Shown here one piece after another: positions 1 through 9,938 of a stretch of DNA of 64,000 bases. The DNA comes from Ahaetulla prasina (taxonomy: Eukaryota; Chordata; Lepidosauria; Squamata; Colubridae), in contig NC_080543.1 of assembly GCF_028640845.1 (NCBI RefSeq), forward strand, positions 15,409,858 through 15,473,857, written 5' to 3'. Positions within the stretch are counted from its first letter, which is position 1; each line of letters opens with the position of its first letter. The notes under the pieces were generated by a model. That model worked only from the letters and a program-made list of their open reading frames with translations, did no database searches and was not told the origin of the DNA. Position numbers and translations under genes: made by a program.

Positions 1-65
1 TCACCTCTAATCCTTCTTTTCATTAAACAGACATACCCAATTTCTGCAATTGTTCTTGGTATCTC
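1..65 (-). mobile_element. CR1 LINE 3' fragment, cut by window start
   Basis: The antisense of the CR1 ORF2 C-terminal region: the sequence for 'SLMKRR' and the following residues reads on the minus strand and matches the better copies at 19.8 kb and 48.3 kb. Only the piece between the window edge and about 65 is left. Confidence 0.7.
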
Positions 66-943
66 ATCTAAGGTAATAGTTGTGCTTCAAGTACTGAGGG
101 CCAATCATTTATTTTGATTTATTATTAAATTTATTTGACACCACCTTATTTTAAAATAACTCTGGGCGGCTTATAGTGTTAAGATAATTCTGCTTACTTT
201 AAAAAGTTTGGGGCCTCCACCCAGGGTTCAAGCGGTGGGAGAAGGCTCTGATCTTCATGTTACGAAGCAAGTAGCTGATAATCTCTGTAAACAAGCTGAA
301 GGGCAGTGTGAATTTCAGAACTATCTCAGTTCCAACACTTCTAGTGAAACCTACCTCCCACTTATTGCAAACTTGGGTTTTCACCATGGGAACCAACGCT
401 GTAGCAAGTAACCACAACTGAGTTGGTTTCATAATCACAGAAAGAGGTTCATCTAGCCAGCTTCTCCTTCAATGTATGACCTGCAGTTCAGGATGTAACT
501 ACAGGATAATTGACAACCGATTGTTCAAGTTTTCAGTGGAGATGTTTTCAGTAAGAAGAACCCCACAACCCCTAATCCCACTTCTCCTCCTGCTTAACTA
601 CAGTCTTTATTTTTCTTTCCACCCACTTCTTTGCCCTCTCCTCCACAACCTGGCCTTCCAGCAGAACAAAAAATAAGTTAGCTCAATGTGACAGCATTTC
701 AATATATCTGGAGGCAGCTGACATGTTTCCTTTTAATCTTCTCTTCTGCAAGCTAAACATGCCCGGCTCCTTTTATCATTTGTCATAGGACTTGATTATT
801 AGAATCCTTCCTATCCCGTTTGCAAGTAGATCCAAGACAGATCATCCTGCAGAGCCTTGACCATTTGAGATGTGGGGGAGGTCAGGGGTATATATAGATG
901 AGCCATCTTCAGCTCCAAAGCTCGCTGTACTGAGAGGCAAGGA
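66..943. other. No gene recognised
   Basis: AT-rich to mixed sequence. Short open frames of 60-80 codons exist on both strands but show no family motif. Around 130-180 a stretch containing 'ctctgggcggcttatag' resembles the decayed tail of the L2-like LINE/SINE group seen elsewhere here. Confidence 0.5.
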
Positions 944-1053
944 GTGTTTTTCAACCTTAGCAATTTTAAGACGGGTGGACTTCAGCAAGGCTGGCTGGGG
1001 AATTCTGGGAATTGAAGTCCACCCATCTTAAAGTTGCTAAGGTTGAGAAACAC
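944..1053. mobile_element. Fold-back MITE, CCAACCTTGGCAAC family
   Basis: Inverted arms: 'gtgtttttcaaccttagc' at the left and its near complement 'ggttgagaaacac' at the right, with 'tggggaattctggga' inside. Related copies lie at 23.88, 31.07, 55.99, 56.17 and 62.82 kb. The 56.17 kb copy has an 8 bp duplication, so the family is probably a non-autonomous hAT. Confidence 0.7.
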
Positions 1054-1093
1054 CGGCTGCAAGATATGAATCAGAGTTCAATTGCACTCATTT

Positions 1094-1510
1094 CGGTGGT
1101 GGAATTCTGCCGGTTAGCACCGGTTCAATTGAACCGGTTGTTAAATTACCACCACCCCGCTATCAAAGTGGATCCTGGGCACTGTGCTGCAATGGAAAAA
1201 TGAGCAACGGGGCGGCCGTCACGAGAAAAGGAGCATGCCACTTTCCCTGTTTCTTCTCCCTGCTCCTCCTCCTCCCCTCGTGCCAGCTGCTCTGTTTCCT
1301 GTTTCTCCATTGCAGCGCAGCGCCCAGGATCCACTTTGATAGTGGGGGGGGGGATTTAAAAACTGGTTCGCTCAGAGTCAGGTTGGCCATTGCGGGGCGC
1401 TTGTCCCGCATGTGCGGCAGAGCTGGAAGATGGGGATGGGCCACACCTCCCACAACAGCCAACCTGACCCTGGGCGAACCGGTTGTTAAATTATTTGAAT
1501 CCCACCACTG
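1094..1510. mobile_element. hAT-like fold-back MITE with 8 bp TSD
   Basis: Termini are 'cggtggtggaattc' and 'gaatcccaccactg', flanked on both sides by the exact 8 bp duplication 'actcattt' (1086-1093 and 1511-1518). The inside folds back again: 'gctatcaaagtggatcctgg' near 1160 has its inverse near 1330. No transposase frame is present. The 8 bp TSD and the CAG..GGTG-type terminus point to hAT. Confidence 0.85.
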
Positions 1511-1518
1511 ACTCATTT

Positions 1519-2078
1519 GCTCGTCAAAATAAATCACTGGCTTAGATCTTAGCTCCCATTTAGATCTTGCATAACCCTGATCCCTGATGCTTTCCAGAGG
1601 TTGCTCGATTTGAACTCCTGGCAAATCAACCAGTATATCCAACAGGAAGGGATGCAATGAATGTCATTTAGCGACATCTGGCAGGCCAAGTGTTGCCCAT
1701 CTCCCTGAAGGCTCTGATGTGCATCTGTGCATATGAATGCATTCATGCTCATATTAAACAGCCTTGCTTTCGGTGTAATTTTCCTCAATTTTTAGAAATA
1801 TTTTACGATGATGGGTGAATTACAGACTGCTTGCCTGAGCAGAAAGAGGATATATGCAGAAAAGAAAACGTTTTTAAAATAAAAAGGAATAGAGGATAAC
1901 GAGGCAAGCAGCTCCTCCCGAATCATGCTAACAATAGGAGCTTTCAAAGAAAACATTTATACTGGTACTTTGGTACTCAACTGCTTTGAAACTCATCGAA
2001 CTTGGTACTCAACACATTCTGACATGAATTTTTCCCCCCGGTACTCATCATTCGTTTGGTACTCAACGCACAAGCTGC
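1519..2078. other. No gene recognised
   Basis: Unique-looking sequence. The phrase 'ggtactcaac' recurs several times between about 1965 and 2065 and again near 2370, a weak local repeat that may mean the GAAAATAAGAC element at 2080 lies in an older repeat. Confidence 0.4.
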
Positions 2079-2079
2079 C

Positions 2080-2296
2080 GGTGTTTCCCCGAAAATAAGA
2101 CCCAACCGGAAAATAAGTCCTAGCGTGGTTTTCAGGATGCTCGTAATAAATAAGCCCTACCCCAAAAATAAGCCCCAGTTAAAAACATCACCCAGACAGA
2201 CGCATTTAGTACCATACTTCCCCAAAATTAAGTCCTAATGCGTCTTTGGGGGCAAAAATGAATATAAGACCTGGTCTCATTTTGGGGAAAACACGG
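2080..2296. mobile_element. MITE of the GAAAATAAGAC type
   Basis: Left end 'gtgtttccccgaaaataaga' and right end 'ttttggggaaaacacgg' are inverted repeats. Inside, 'aaaataag' motifs recur. Partial relatives occur at 20,186-20,271 and 58,390-58,430. No coding capacity. Superfamily not assigned. Confidence 0.7.
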
Positions 2297-2516
2297 TAAA
2301 CCTTATTGGTGTTGGCTGCCTTGTGACTCACTATATTATTGGAAAAATCTGTTTGGCATTCCTTGTATTTGGTACTCATCGTGACTCCCGGAACTAATTA
2401 ACAACGAATTCCGAAGTACCACTGTAATTTAGAATTCTGGGTTTCTAAACCCAATTTGCTCCCAGAAATTTAAAAGCCATTCTCATCATTTTACAGGTAC
2501 AGCAAAAAAGTGGGTT

Positions 2517-3641
2517 CAGATAGCCCTTGACTTACAACCACAACTGAGCCCAAACTTTCTGCTGTTAAGCAAGACATTTGTTAAGTGAGTTTTGCCTCAT
2601 TTTATGACCTTTCTTGCCACAGTCGTTGAGTGAACCACTGCAGTTGATAAAGTTAGTAATGTCTTTGTTAAGTGAATTTGGCTTCCCCATTCACTTTCCT
2701 TGTCAAAAGGTTTATTTATTTATTTATTTATTTATTTATCAAATTTTTATACCGCCCTTCTCCCGAAGGACTCAGGGCGGTGTACAGCCTAAATAAAACA
2801 CAATATATATACAATTAAAATCAAAATTTAAAATAAAACATATTAAAAAAAGGCCAATGTTTAAAAATTTAAATTTTAAAATGTTTAAAAATTTAAAACC
2901 CCACAACAATAAAACCCAATTAAAATGTTAAAAAACCATTATGCCAGTCCAGCTTGAATAAATAAGTATGTTTTTAGCTCACGGCGAAAGGTCCGAAGAT
3001 CAGGCACTTGGCGTAGGCCAGGGGGAAGTTCATTCCAGAGCGTCGCTGCTCCCACAGAGAAGGCCCTACTCCTGGGGGCCGCCAGCCGACATTGTTTGGC
3101 GGACGGCACCCTGAGGAGACCCTCTCTGTGAGAGCGTACCGGTCGGTGGGAGGCATAAGGTAACAGCAGGCGGTCTCGTAAGTACCCGGGTCCTAAGCCA
3201 TGGAGCGCTTAGGTTGCATATGACCCTGGGACACAGCAATGATCGTAAGTATGAATCAGTTGCCGACATCTGAATTTTGATCACATGACCATGGGGATGC
3301 TGCAAGGGTTGTGACTGTGAAAAATGGTCACAAGTCACTTTTTTCAGTAGCGTTGTAACTTTGATCGGTCACCAACTCAGATGCTTGCCCACTGACTCAT
3401 ATTTACGACGGTTGCAATGACCCAGGGTCATGTGATCACCTCTTGGGACCTTCTGGCAAGCAAAGTCAATGGGGAAGCCAGATTCACTTAAGAACCATGT
3501 CATCACCTTAACAACGGCAGTGATTCACTTAACAACTGTGGCAAGAAAGGTCGTAAAATGGGGCAAAACTCACTTAACAAGTATCTCAACCAGCAGCAGA
3601 AATGTTGAGCTTGATTGCGGTCGTAAGTCAAGGATTACCTG
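2517..3641. mobile_element. Tigger-like MITE, two copies head to head, interrupted
   Basis: The family has termini close to 'caggtagtcctcgacttac' and its inverse, normally next to TA, and is about 430 bp without coding capacity; this resembles pogo/Tigger-type Tc1/mariner MITEs (inferred). Here a plus-oriented copy (2517 to about 3378) is followed by an inverted partial copy ending in 'aggattacctg'. An L2-like LINE splits the first copy at 2710. Confidence 0.7.
2711..3210 (-). mobile_element. L2-like LINE 3' end
   Basis: Antisense insertion starting with a (TTTA)n tail, then 'accgcccttctcccgaagg'. The minus strand retains ORF2 C-terminal coding such as 'GSLRRSLSER', much broken. It sits inside the Tigger-like MITE, whose sequence 'caaaagg' / 'aggttgcat' rejoins across it, so the LINE is the younger. 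Confidence 0.75.
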
Positions 3642-3819
3642 TATAAATAAACAAATAAACTACTTAACTTGACAAACTTGAACAATGGGCCGTATCCAAC
3701 AAAATGAATTTTAATGTGGAGAAAACAAAGTTTTACATTTAGGCAAGAAAAACCGAAGGTATAATAAGTAAAGATTAGGTGAGACTTGGCTCAAAAACAG
3801 TAACTGTGAGAGGGACCTT

Positions 3820-4326
3820 ATTTTATTATTATTATTATTATTTTATTAGATTTATAGACCGCCCTTCTCCCGAAGGACTCAGGGTGGTGTACAGCCAAGG
3901 TAAAAAAGAAAACAATGTACAATTAAAAGTAAATTAAAAAACTTATTATACAGTGTGGCCGAAAATTAAAATGGTTAAAAATCTAAAAACCCCAATTTAA
4001 AGCTTAAATAAAATTTAAAATTTGAAATCTAGGCAATTTAAGAAAGCCCCACGCGAACAAACAAATATGTTTTCAGTTCGCGGCGAAAGGTCCAAAGGTC
4101 AGGTATTTGGCGTAAACCAGGGGGAAGTTCATTCCAAAGAGTAGGAGCCCCCACAGAGAAGGATCTTCCCCTGGGGGCCGCCAGCCGACATTGCCTGGCG
4201 GACGGCACCCTGAGAAGTCCCTCTCTGTGTGAGCGTACGGGTCGGTGGGAGGCATGAGGTAACAGCAGGCGGTCCCGTAAGTACCCAGGCCCCAAGCCAT
4301 GGAGCGCTTTAAAGGTGGTAACCAAA
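3820..4326 (-). mobile_element. L2-like LINE 3' end with 5 bp TSD
   Basis: The minus strand codes for a typical L2/CR1-group C-terminus, including 'TFKALHGLGPGYLRDRLLL' and 'LWNELPPGLRQIPDL', before a UTR that ends 'cgggagaagggcgg' and an (ATA)n tail. The insertion is bounded by 'acctt' at 3815-3819 and 4327-4331. The 126-codon open segment is a 5'-truncated remnant without reverse-transcriptase motifs. Confidence 0.85.
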
Positions 4327-4556
4327 ACCTTGAAGTCGTAGTAGATGAATATGAACCAGCAGTGTGCAGCAGCAGCCAAAAAATCTAATACAATCCTGGG
4401 TTGTATAAACAGAGGCATACAATCAAGATCCTGTGAAGTATTAGTACCGCTTTAGACCACACCTAGAATACCGCAACAAATTTTGGTCACCATACTACAA
4501 AAAAGATGTTGAGACTTTGGAAAAAGTTCAGAGAAGAGCAACTAAGATGATCAAAG

Positions 4557-4833
4557 CAGGGATGAAATTCAAAATTTTTCCCTACTGGTTCTGCTTGGTG
4601 GGGGTGGAAGGGGAAGGATACTGCAAAATCTCCATTCCCACCACACTCCAGGGGAAGGATACTGCAAAATCCCAATTCTCTCCCACCTCCTGGGGGAAGG
4701 ATATTGCAAAATCTCCATTTCCACCCCACTCTGGGGCCAGCCAGAGGTGGTATTTGCCGGTTCTCCGAACTACTCAAAAATTTCCGCTACCAGTTCTCCA
4801 GAACCTGTCAGAACCTGCTGGATTTCACCCCTG
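4557..4833. mobile_element. hAT-like MITE with exact 8 bp TSD
   Basis: Termini 'cagggatgaaattcaaaat' and 'gctggatttcacccctg'. The duplication 'gatcaaag' is exact at 4549-4556 and 4834-4841, inside CR1 sequence. Internal phrase 'ggggaaggatactgcaaaat' repeats three times. Same family as 34.81, 46.05 and 59.46 kb. Confidence 0.9.
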
Positions 4834-5145
4834 GATCAAAGGCTGCAGATGAACTAAGATGAAGAACAGCAGCGGGATTTGGGTTTAGCTAGTCTAAAGA
4901 AAAGAAGAATTAAGGGTGACATAATAGCCCTATTCCAGTATTTGAGGGGCTGACACAAAGAAAAGGGGGTCAGTTTATTCTCCGAAGCACGAGAGGGCAG
5001 GACAAGGAACAATAGATGGAAACTAATCAAAGAGAGAAGCAACCTGGAATTAAGGAGAACAGTGAGGACAATTAACCAGTGGAACAGCTTGCCTACAGAA
5101 ATCGTGGGCGCTCCATCACTGGATATTTTTAAGAAGAGACTAGGC

Positions 5146-5778
5146 AGTCACAGCAGCAGCTGTTAAAAAAGCCAACACAGTTCTGGGCTGCATAAACAGA
5201 GGGATAGAATCAAGATCACGTGAAGTGTTAGTGCCACTTTATAATGCCTTGGTAAGGCCACACTTGGAATATTGCATCCAGTTTTGGTCGCCACGATGTA
5301 AAAAAGATGTTGAGACTCTAGAAAGAGTGCAGAGAAGAGCAACAAAGATGATTAGGGGACTGGAGGCTAAAACATATGAAGAACGGTTGCAGGAACTGGG
5401 TATGTCTAGTTTAATAAAAAGAAGGACTAGGGGAGACATGATAGCTGTGTTCCAATATCTCAGAGGCTGCGACAAAGAAGAGGGAGTCGAGCTGTTCTCC
5501 AAAGCACCTGAGGGTAGAACAAGAAGCAATGGGTGGAAACTGATCAAAGAAAGAAGCAACTTAGAACTAAGGAGAAATTTCCTGACAGTTAGAACAATTA
5601 ATAAGTGGAACGACTTGCCTGCAGAAGTTGTGAATGCTCCAACACTGGAAATTTTTAAGAAAATGTTGGATAACCATCTGACTGAGATGGTGTAGGGTTT
5701 CCTGCCTGGGCAGGGGGTTGGACTAGAAGGCCTCCAAGATCCCTTCCAACTCTGTTGTTATGTTATGTTATGTTACTT
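5146..5778 (+). pseudogene. CR1 LINE ORF2 C-terminus and 3' end (younger copy)
   Basis: An open segment (5225-5695, 156 codons) carries the CR1 ORF2 C-terminus: 'LVRPHLEYCIQFWSP' is followed by 'VQRRATKMI', 'RTRGDMIAVFQYLRG' and 'NLELRRNFLTVRTIN'. In CR1 this lies after the reverse transcriptase. The copy is 5'-truncated, so it has no catalytic motif and no independent start. The UTR runs to 'cttccaactctgttgttatg' and an (ATGTT)n tail instead of the usual (ATTCT)n. It interrupts the older CR1 copy and is the best preserved CR1 C-terminus in the window. Confidence 0.9.
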
Positions 5779-5875
5779 ACCTGAAATAGTATTGGTTATC
5801 CTGCTTGAGCAAGGGGCTGGATTTAGGAGACCTCCAAGATCCCTTCCAGCTCATTCTATTCTAATTCTAATTCAA

Positions 5876-6592
5876 ACTATGGTCATAAATCGAAGACTAA
5901 CTTGAGCAGTAAACGCAAATTCGATTCTATCGATAAGAACTCGTCATTTCTATCCCGGCATTAAACCATCATTTGAGACATAAGGAATAAAGCTCTTCTG
6001 TGATTCTACTTCTCAGGTTATTTCACTGCACAGGTTGATCAAGGCAGAAATCCGCAGCATTAACCTTATTAAAGCAATTTGAAAGCATCTACCTCCCGAC
6101 AGATCCTGCTGGAAAAAATCTATGTGGTCGCTAAAAGTTGACACCAACTCGATGGCATATAATCAATCAACAGGCTGGTGCATTTTGCAGATTGCAAACA
6201 TCCCTACCTTTTGTTTGCTTGTTAATGATATTGATGGGCACATTGGAGCCAAATCTTTTCAACAGCATGTGAGATGAGAATTTGGAAAGTTAGGCTCTCT
6301 AACAGTTCTTCCCCACTGGATTATTATAACATAACCCTCGGTCTTCACAACATTTTTGGTTTTGCACGACTGTTAATTTTACCAAAGGAAAGGGAAAAAG
6401 AAAAAAAAGGACTTAAGATAAAGGAGGTCAGTTTATCTGAAACATATTGGATCAGTCCTCAACCTTAAAAGCCTAGTCTTTGCTTAACAACCAATTGTCA
6501 AAAAGGTCATAAGTTGAGGACTGCCTGTATTCTTTGCTGCATTTTTGAAAAGTAAAATCTTCTGTACGTTTATGTAGAACATAATGTAGAAC
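5876..6592. other. No gene recognised
   Basis: Mixed sequence with no recognisable gene. A short stretch near 6490-6530 ('cataagttgaggactgcctg') is the terminal piece of a Tigger-like MITE. Confidence 0.45.
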
Positions 6593-6714
6593 AGGAGTGT
6601 CAAACCTGGAGGGCTGCTTCAGGGTTGTATTTGACTTGGGGGGAGGCGAGGCCAGGGGGTGTCACTCATGTAGGGGGCACCTGTGGTGGTCCAAGCATTC
6701 TGCCAGCAAAAAAG
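6593..6714. mobile_element. hAT-like MITE, left part
   Basis: Begins 'caggagtgtcaaacctgg' and matches the left part of the hAT element at 39,498, including 'ggctgcttcagggttgt' and 'attctgccagc'. The right end is not clear because an LTR is inserted at 6720. Confidence 0.6.
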
Positions 6715-6719
6715 GGTTC

Positions 6720-7209
6720 TGTTCTGTCTCCTTCCTGACTTTGGATTAACGAGCTGGCCTTCAGCCAGTGGATTCACGGCTCTTATCAGTCCTGGCAGAG
6801 AAATCGCAGCTGCCTGCCAAAGTTCAAACAAATGACTCACGTAGCAAGACTTTCAGCTCTTTTTGAAATGGTCCAGCTAAACTTTTGCTTCCCATAGAGT
6901 GAGAGCAGTCCCAAAGCTCCTTATATATCCTGTGGGGTGCGGCTCCTGCCCCACCCTTCCCTTTGATGACAATGCCTCTCTAGCCTCTCTAATCTTCTGA
7001 AGCACGGGTCAATCCAAGCTTGATTATTATCAGCTGTGTCTGAAGGGAAAGGAGGAACCAGGGGATGGTTCTCTGACTGGCTTGGTTCTGGCTCCTGGAG
7101 CCAGGCCAAAGGAATTGGTGCTCCCGAGGTAAGCCTTACCAGCCCTTCCCCCTCACTCTCGGAGTCACTTTCGGGCATGGGGCCAGGTTCGGGGGCTGGA
7201 GTCACAACA
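6720..7209 (-). mobile_element. Solo LTR, family A (diverged copy)
   Basis: Bounded by TG...CA and by the exact 5 bp duplication 'ggttc' (6715-6719 and 7210-7214). It shares order and wording with the solo LTRs at 12.9, 24.8 and 53.5 kb, for example 'ctaatcttctgaagc' and 'gggggctggag'. A TATA-like 'ggatatataagg' reads on the minus strand (near 6920-6935), giving the orientation. No internal retroviral genes adjoin, so it is a solo LTR. Confidence 0.8.
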
Positions 7210-7219
7210 GGTTCCTGGG

Positions 7220-7411
7220 CCAGTGGTGAAATGTAAAATTTATTACTACCGGTTCGGTGGGCATGGCTTGGTGGGCATGGCAGGGGAAGGATACTGCAAA
7301 ATCTCCATTCCCACCCCAATGTGATGGTGGGCATGGCCAACTTTTTTTTTCTTTTAAAAGCATTTTTTCTACAACTTCTTTGGCCAAAGATTTTACTGGT
7401 CTCTGCCCCTG
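7220..7411. mobile_element. hAT-like MITE, incomplete
   Basis: Starts 'cagtggtgaaatg', then 'attactaccggttcggtggg' and 'aaggatactgcaaaatctcc', as in the 46.05 and 59.46 kb copies. It ends with the 'aaaagcattttttctacaac' half-hairpin seen at 8.3 kb. No matching 8 bp duplication was found. Confidence 0.55.
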
Positions 7412-7797
7412 AAACTACCATATAAATAATATTTTGGCTTAACGTGACATGGAAACTTGGGAAGGCTTTCTTCTGGTGTGTTAGTTTTTCCTTCTGGTTC
7501 CTATTAACCTGGTTTGACCACCGTTATTCAAAATTCTTAACTAAACACAACACACAAGCAACTATGACTGGATTTCGGATACACAAATTTTGGCTTGGTG
7601 GCTTTTTAAAATTGAGACTTCCTGTGCCCAATTCTACCCTTAAAAACTCTGAAATCTTTGAAAAACAACAACAGGCATTCAATTTTGTGATGTCAAAATC
7701 AGGTTGGTAAAAACGTTGTCCCAGTTCTCTGAGATCCCTCCAAGTTTAGAAAAAGTAACCAACCCAATACTGCCTATTTTTTATATACATTTATCAT
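7412..7797. other. No gene recognised
   Basis: AT-rich sequence. An open frame of 88 codons (7444-7710, plus) has no family motif, codes for no evident signal or domain and is probably chance. Confidence 0.4.
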
Positions 7798-8057
7798 TAC
7801 ACTGCCGGTGGTGGGTTCCACTACCTTTGCTACCGGTTCGCAATTGTGACCTCATGCGCAGACTGTCTGTGATGACGACTGGGCGGGTGAACAGAGCCTC
7901 CCACTGCCACCACTATTGGTTCGTGCGAACCAGGGCGAACTGGTAGAAACAAGGGGTGAAATGTAAAATTTGTTTCTATGGGTTCTGTGGGCGTGGCTTG
8001 GTGGAGGGTAATGTGACTGGGTGGGCGTGGCCAAGTTTTTCTTTTAACTTTTCTTCT

Positions 8058-8309
8058 CTGTAGCTCAGACTGGTAAGACAGTCTGTTATTAACAGCAGCT
8101 GCCTGCAATTACTGCAGGTTCAAGTCCCACCAGGCCCAAGGTTGACTCAGCCTTCCATCCTTTATAAGGTAGGTAAAATGAGGATCCAGATTGTTGGGGG
8201 CAATAAGTTGACTTTGTATATAATATACAAATGGATGAAGACTACTGCTTGACATAGTGTAAGCCGCCCTGAGTCTTCGGAGAAGGGCGGGATATAAATG
8301 CAAAAAAAA
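8058..8309 (+). mobile_element. tRNA-derived SINE with CORE-like body and L2-like tail
   Basis: A tRNA-like head ('tagctcagactggtaagaca' and B-box-like 'ggttcaagtccc') leads to a body 'gaggatccagattgttgggg' and a tail 'gccgccctgagtcttcgg' that matches the 3' end of the L2-like LINE here. Shared tails suggest mobilisation by that LINE (inference). Near full length. Confidence 0.85.
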
Positions 8310-8315
8310 CCCAAA

Positions 8316-8379
8316 CTTTTAAAAGCATTTTTTCTACAACCTCTTCAGCCCAAGAGGTTGTAAAAAATGCTTTTAAAAG
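8316..8379. repeat. First perfect-type hairpin in the MITE
   Basis: Left arm 'cttttaaaagcattttttc' with 'tacaacctctt', right arm its inverse, loop about six bases. Arms are about 28-29 bp. The same left arm, without its partner, occurs at 7.34 and 51.54 kb. Confidence 0.85.
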
Positions 8380-8387
8380 GCTCTGAT

Positions 8388-8514
8388 CCCAGCTGAGCTG
8401 CACCATCATCAGAGTTTTTTTTTTTTTACTTTTAAAAGCATTTTTTCGGCCGAAAAAAAATGCTTTTAAAAGTAAAAAAAAAAAAAACTCTGATGATCAC
8501 GCAGCTCAGCTGGG
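8388..8514. repeat. Second long hairpin in the MITE, centred on CGGCCG
   Basis: Arms run outward from 'cggccg' (8447-8452) through 'aaaatgcttttaaaagt', poly-A/poly-T and 'ctctgatgat' to 'cagctcagctggg'. Arm length is about 60 bp with few mismatches. A second copy lies at 51,400-51,530. Confidence 0.9.
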
Positions 8515-8638
8515 AATGGGGGTGGGGATTTTTGCTACCAGTTCTCCGAACCACCCGCTGCCATCATTACTGGATCAGGAGATCCGGCCCGAACCGGGAT
8601 CATTTCACCCCTGGTAGAAACCCACCACTGTACACTGC

Positions 8639-9718
8639 CCTTTTTTTGGATAAAAAAGAACAACCTTCAAACCAAAGCTGGAAAATAAGAGAGCCCCTGG
8701 ATATCTTCCTTGGTCCTCTTCAGGTTATATACCCATCTCAATATTTTAAAGATCTCTTTAATTAAAAATAAAACTTTAAAAAAAGGAAGCTGGATTGCTA
8801 AAAAGCCAATAGCAAATCCCCAGGGCCCATAGGCATTTCAGAAAAATAAAAACAGTGGGTGGTGCAACCTAGTTAGAAGTGGGCCAAACTGCCCGGGAGA
8901 GAAATGTACAAGACTGTGGAAGAGAACACTACTACAAGGAGTAATTAATCTTCCGCTATGTGAGTGTTTTGTGACCCGCGATACACAACGCTGCGGTGAT
9001 TTTATGAAAGTGCAATTCTCTGTCACTTGCTGTTGGTGACAACACCCACAACATGTTCTCAAAATCCCAATTCTGCCCGCTGGCCCAAGTTAACACCTTC
9101 TTTCCCTCAGATTTAGGGAAACAACCCTCATCAAACAACCTAAAGATGTGAATAGGAAATAGGGAAAGTATGTATGTTAAACATTGATTCAATAGTCGCT
9201 TGGGGCTCAGAAATGAGAATCCCCTCTCTTACTTTCCTTGTGACAAAAGCTCAAGCAAGCGAAGCGGAAAATGTTTTTTAAAAAGTGAAATAAAACAACC
9301 CTGTTGGGTATCAGTGCTTTTCTTTGTTCCAAGAGACAATTCTGAGGAGGGACTACAGGGAGGGGATGGGGGGGGGGGGGGCTGGAGAAATGAAGCTTTA
9401 TTCACAAATCACCACTCCTGTGTCAAAAACAATGAGAGTCAAGAATGCAAATGAATTTAGCTCAAAAATCAGGGCTTGGCAATCAATAAAAGGAAGGGCA
9501 GCTTGAGTGGGAGTCGATTCCACAGGAGGACAAGAGGAGTAGAAAATGCAGGGGGGGGGAATGTGGTAAATGGTGGGGGGGGGGAGAGAAAGACTCCATT
9601 GGAAAAGCCAATTTGGAAAGCTTGCATGTTTGTGGGAGGGGACAATAGCAAGAAAGCTATTGGTGTTGGCTTCGGCAAAAGAGTTCCACAAGTTTGAGAC
9701 AGAGAAAAAATAACAAAA
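8639..9718. other. No gene recognised; poly-G runs
   Basis: Unique-looking sequence. G-runs of 9-14 bases at about 9367-9380, 9550-9558 and 9574-9583. Several 60-100 codon open frames overlap here without motifs; the G-runs make them suspect. Confidence 0.4.
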
Positions 9719-9938
9719 TAAGAGTAATAGAATAACAGGATTGGAAGGGAACTTGGAGGTCTTCTATTTAACAGGAACAGAGTTGGAAGAGACCTTGGAG
9801 GTCTTCTAGTCCAACCCCCTGCTTAAGCAGGAGAGACTGTATCATTTCAGACCGATTTTCAGTTATCCAATTTCTTCTTAAAAACCTCCAGTGATGGAGC
9901 ACCCACAATTTCTGCAGGCAAGTCGTTCCACTGATTAA

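Larger units (their letters stand above)
3684..5875 (+). mobile_element. CR1 LINE 3' part (older copy, three insertions)
   Basis: Decayed CR1 ORF2 from after the reverse-transcriptase core to the 3' end. It begins near 'gtggagaaaacaaag', runs through the 'VQRRATKM' region and ends with 'ccttccagctcattctattct'. It is split by an L2-like LINE (3820-4326), a hAT element (4557-4833) and a younger CR1 (5146-5778). Stops and frameshifts are frequent. Removing the insertions restores one contiguous CR1 tail. Confidence 0.8.
7951..8613. mobile_element. Inner hAT-like MITE with exact 8 bp TSD, two hairpins
   Basis: Starts 'aaggggtgaaatg' and ends 'catttcacccctg', flanked by 'gtagaaac' at 7943-7950 and 8614-8621. 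It contains a SINE (8058-8309) and two consecutive hairpins (8316-8379 and 8388-8514). A relative lies at 51,287-51,646. No transposase. Confidence 0.9.
7806..8630. mobile_element. Outer hAT-like element with exact 8 bp TSD
   Basis: Termini 'cggtggtgggttcc' and 'gtagaaacccaccactg', flanked by 'tacactgc' at 7798-7805 and 8631-8638. A second hAT-like element (7951-8613) is inserted close to its right end. The outer element alone is only about 155 bp, like the copy at 13,810. Confidence 0.9.
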
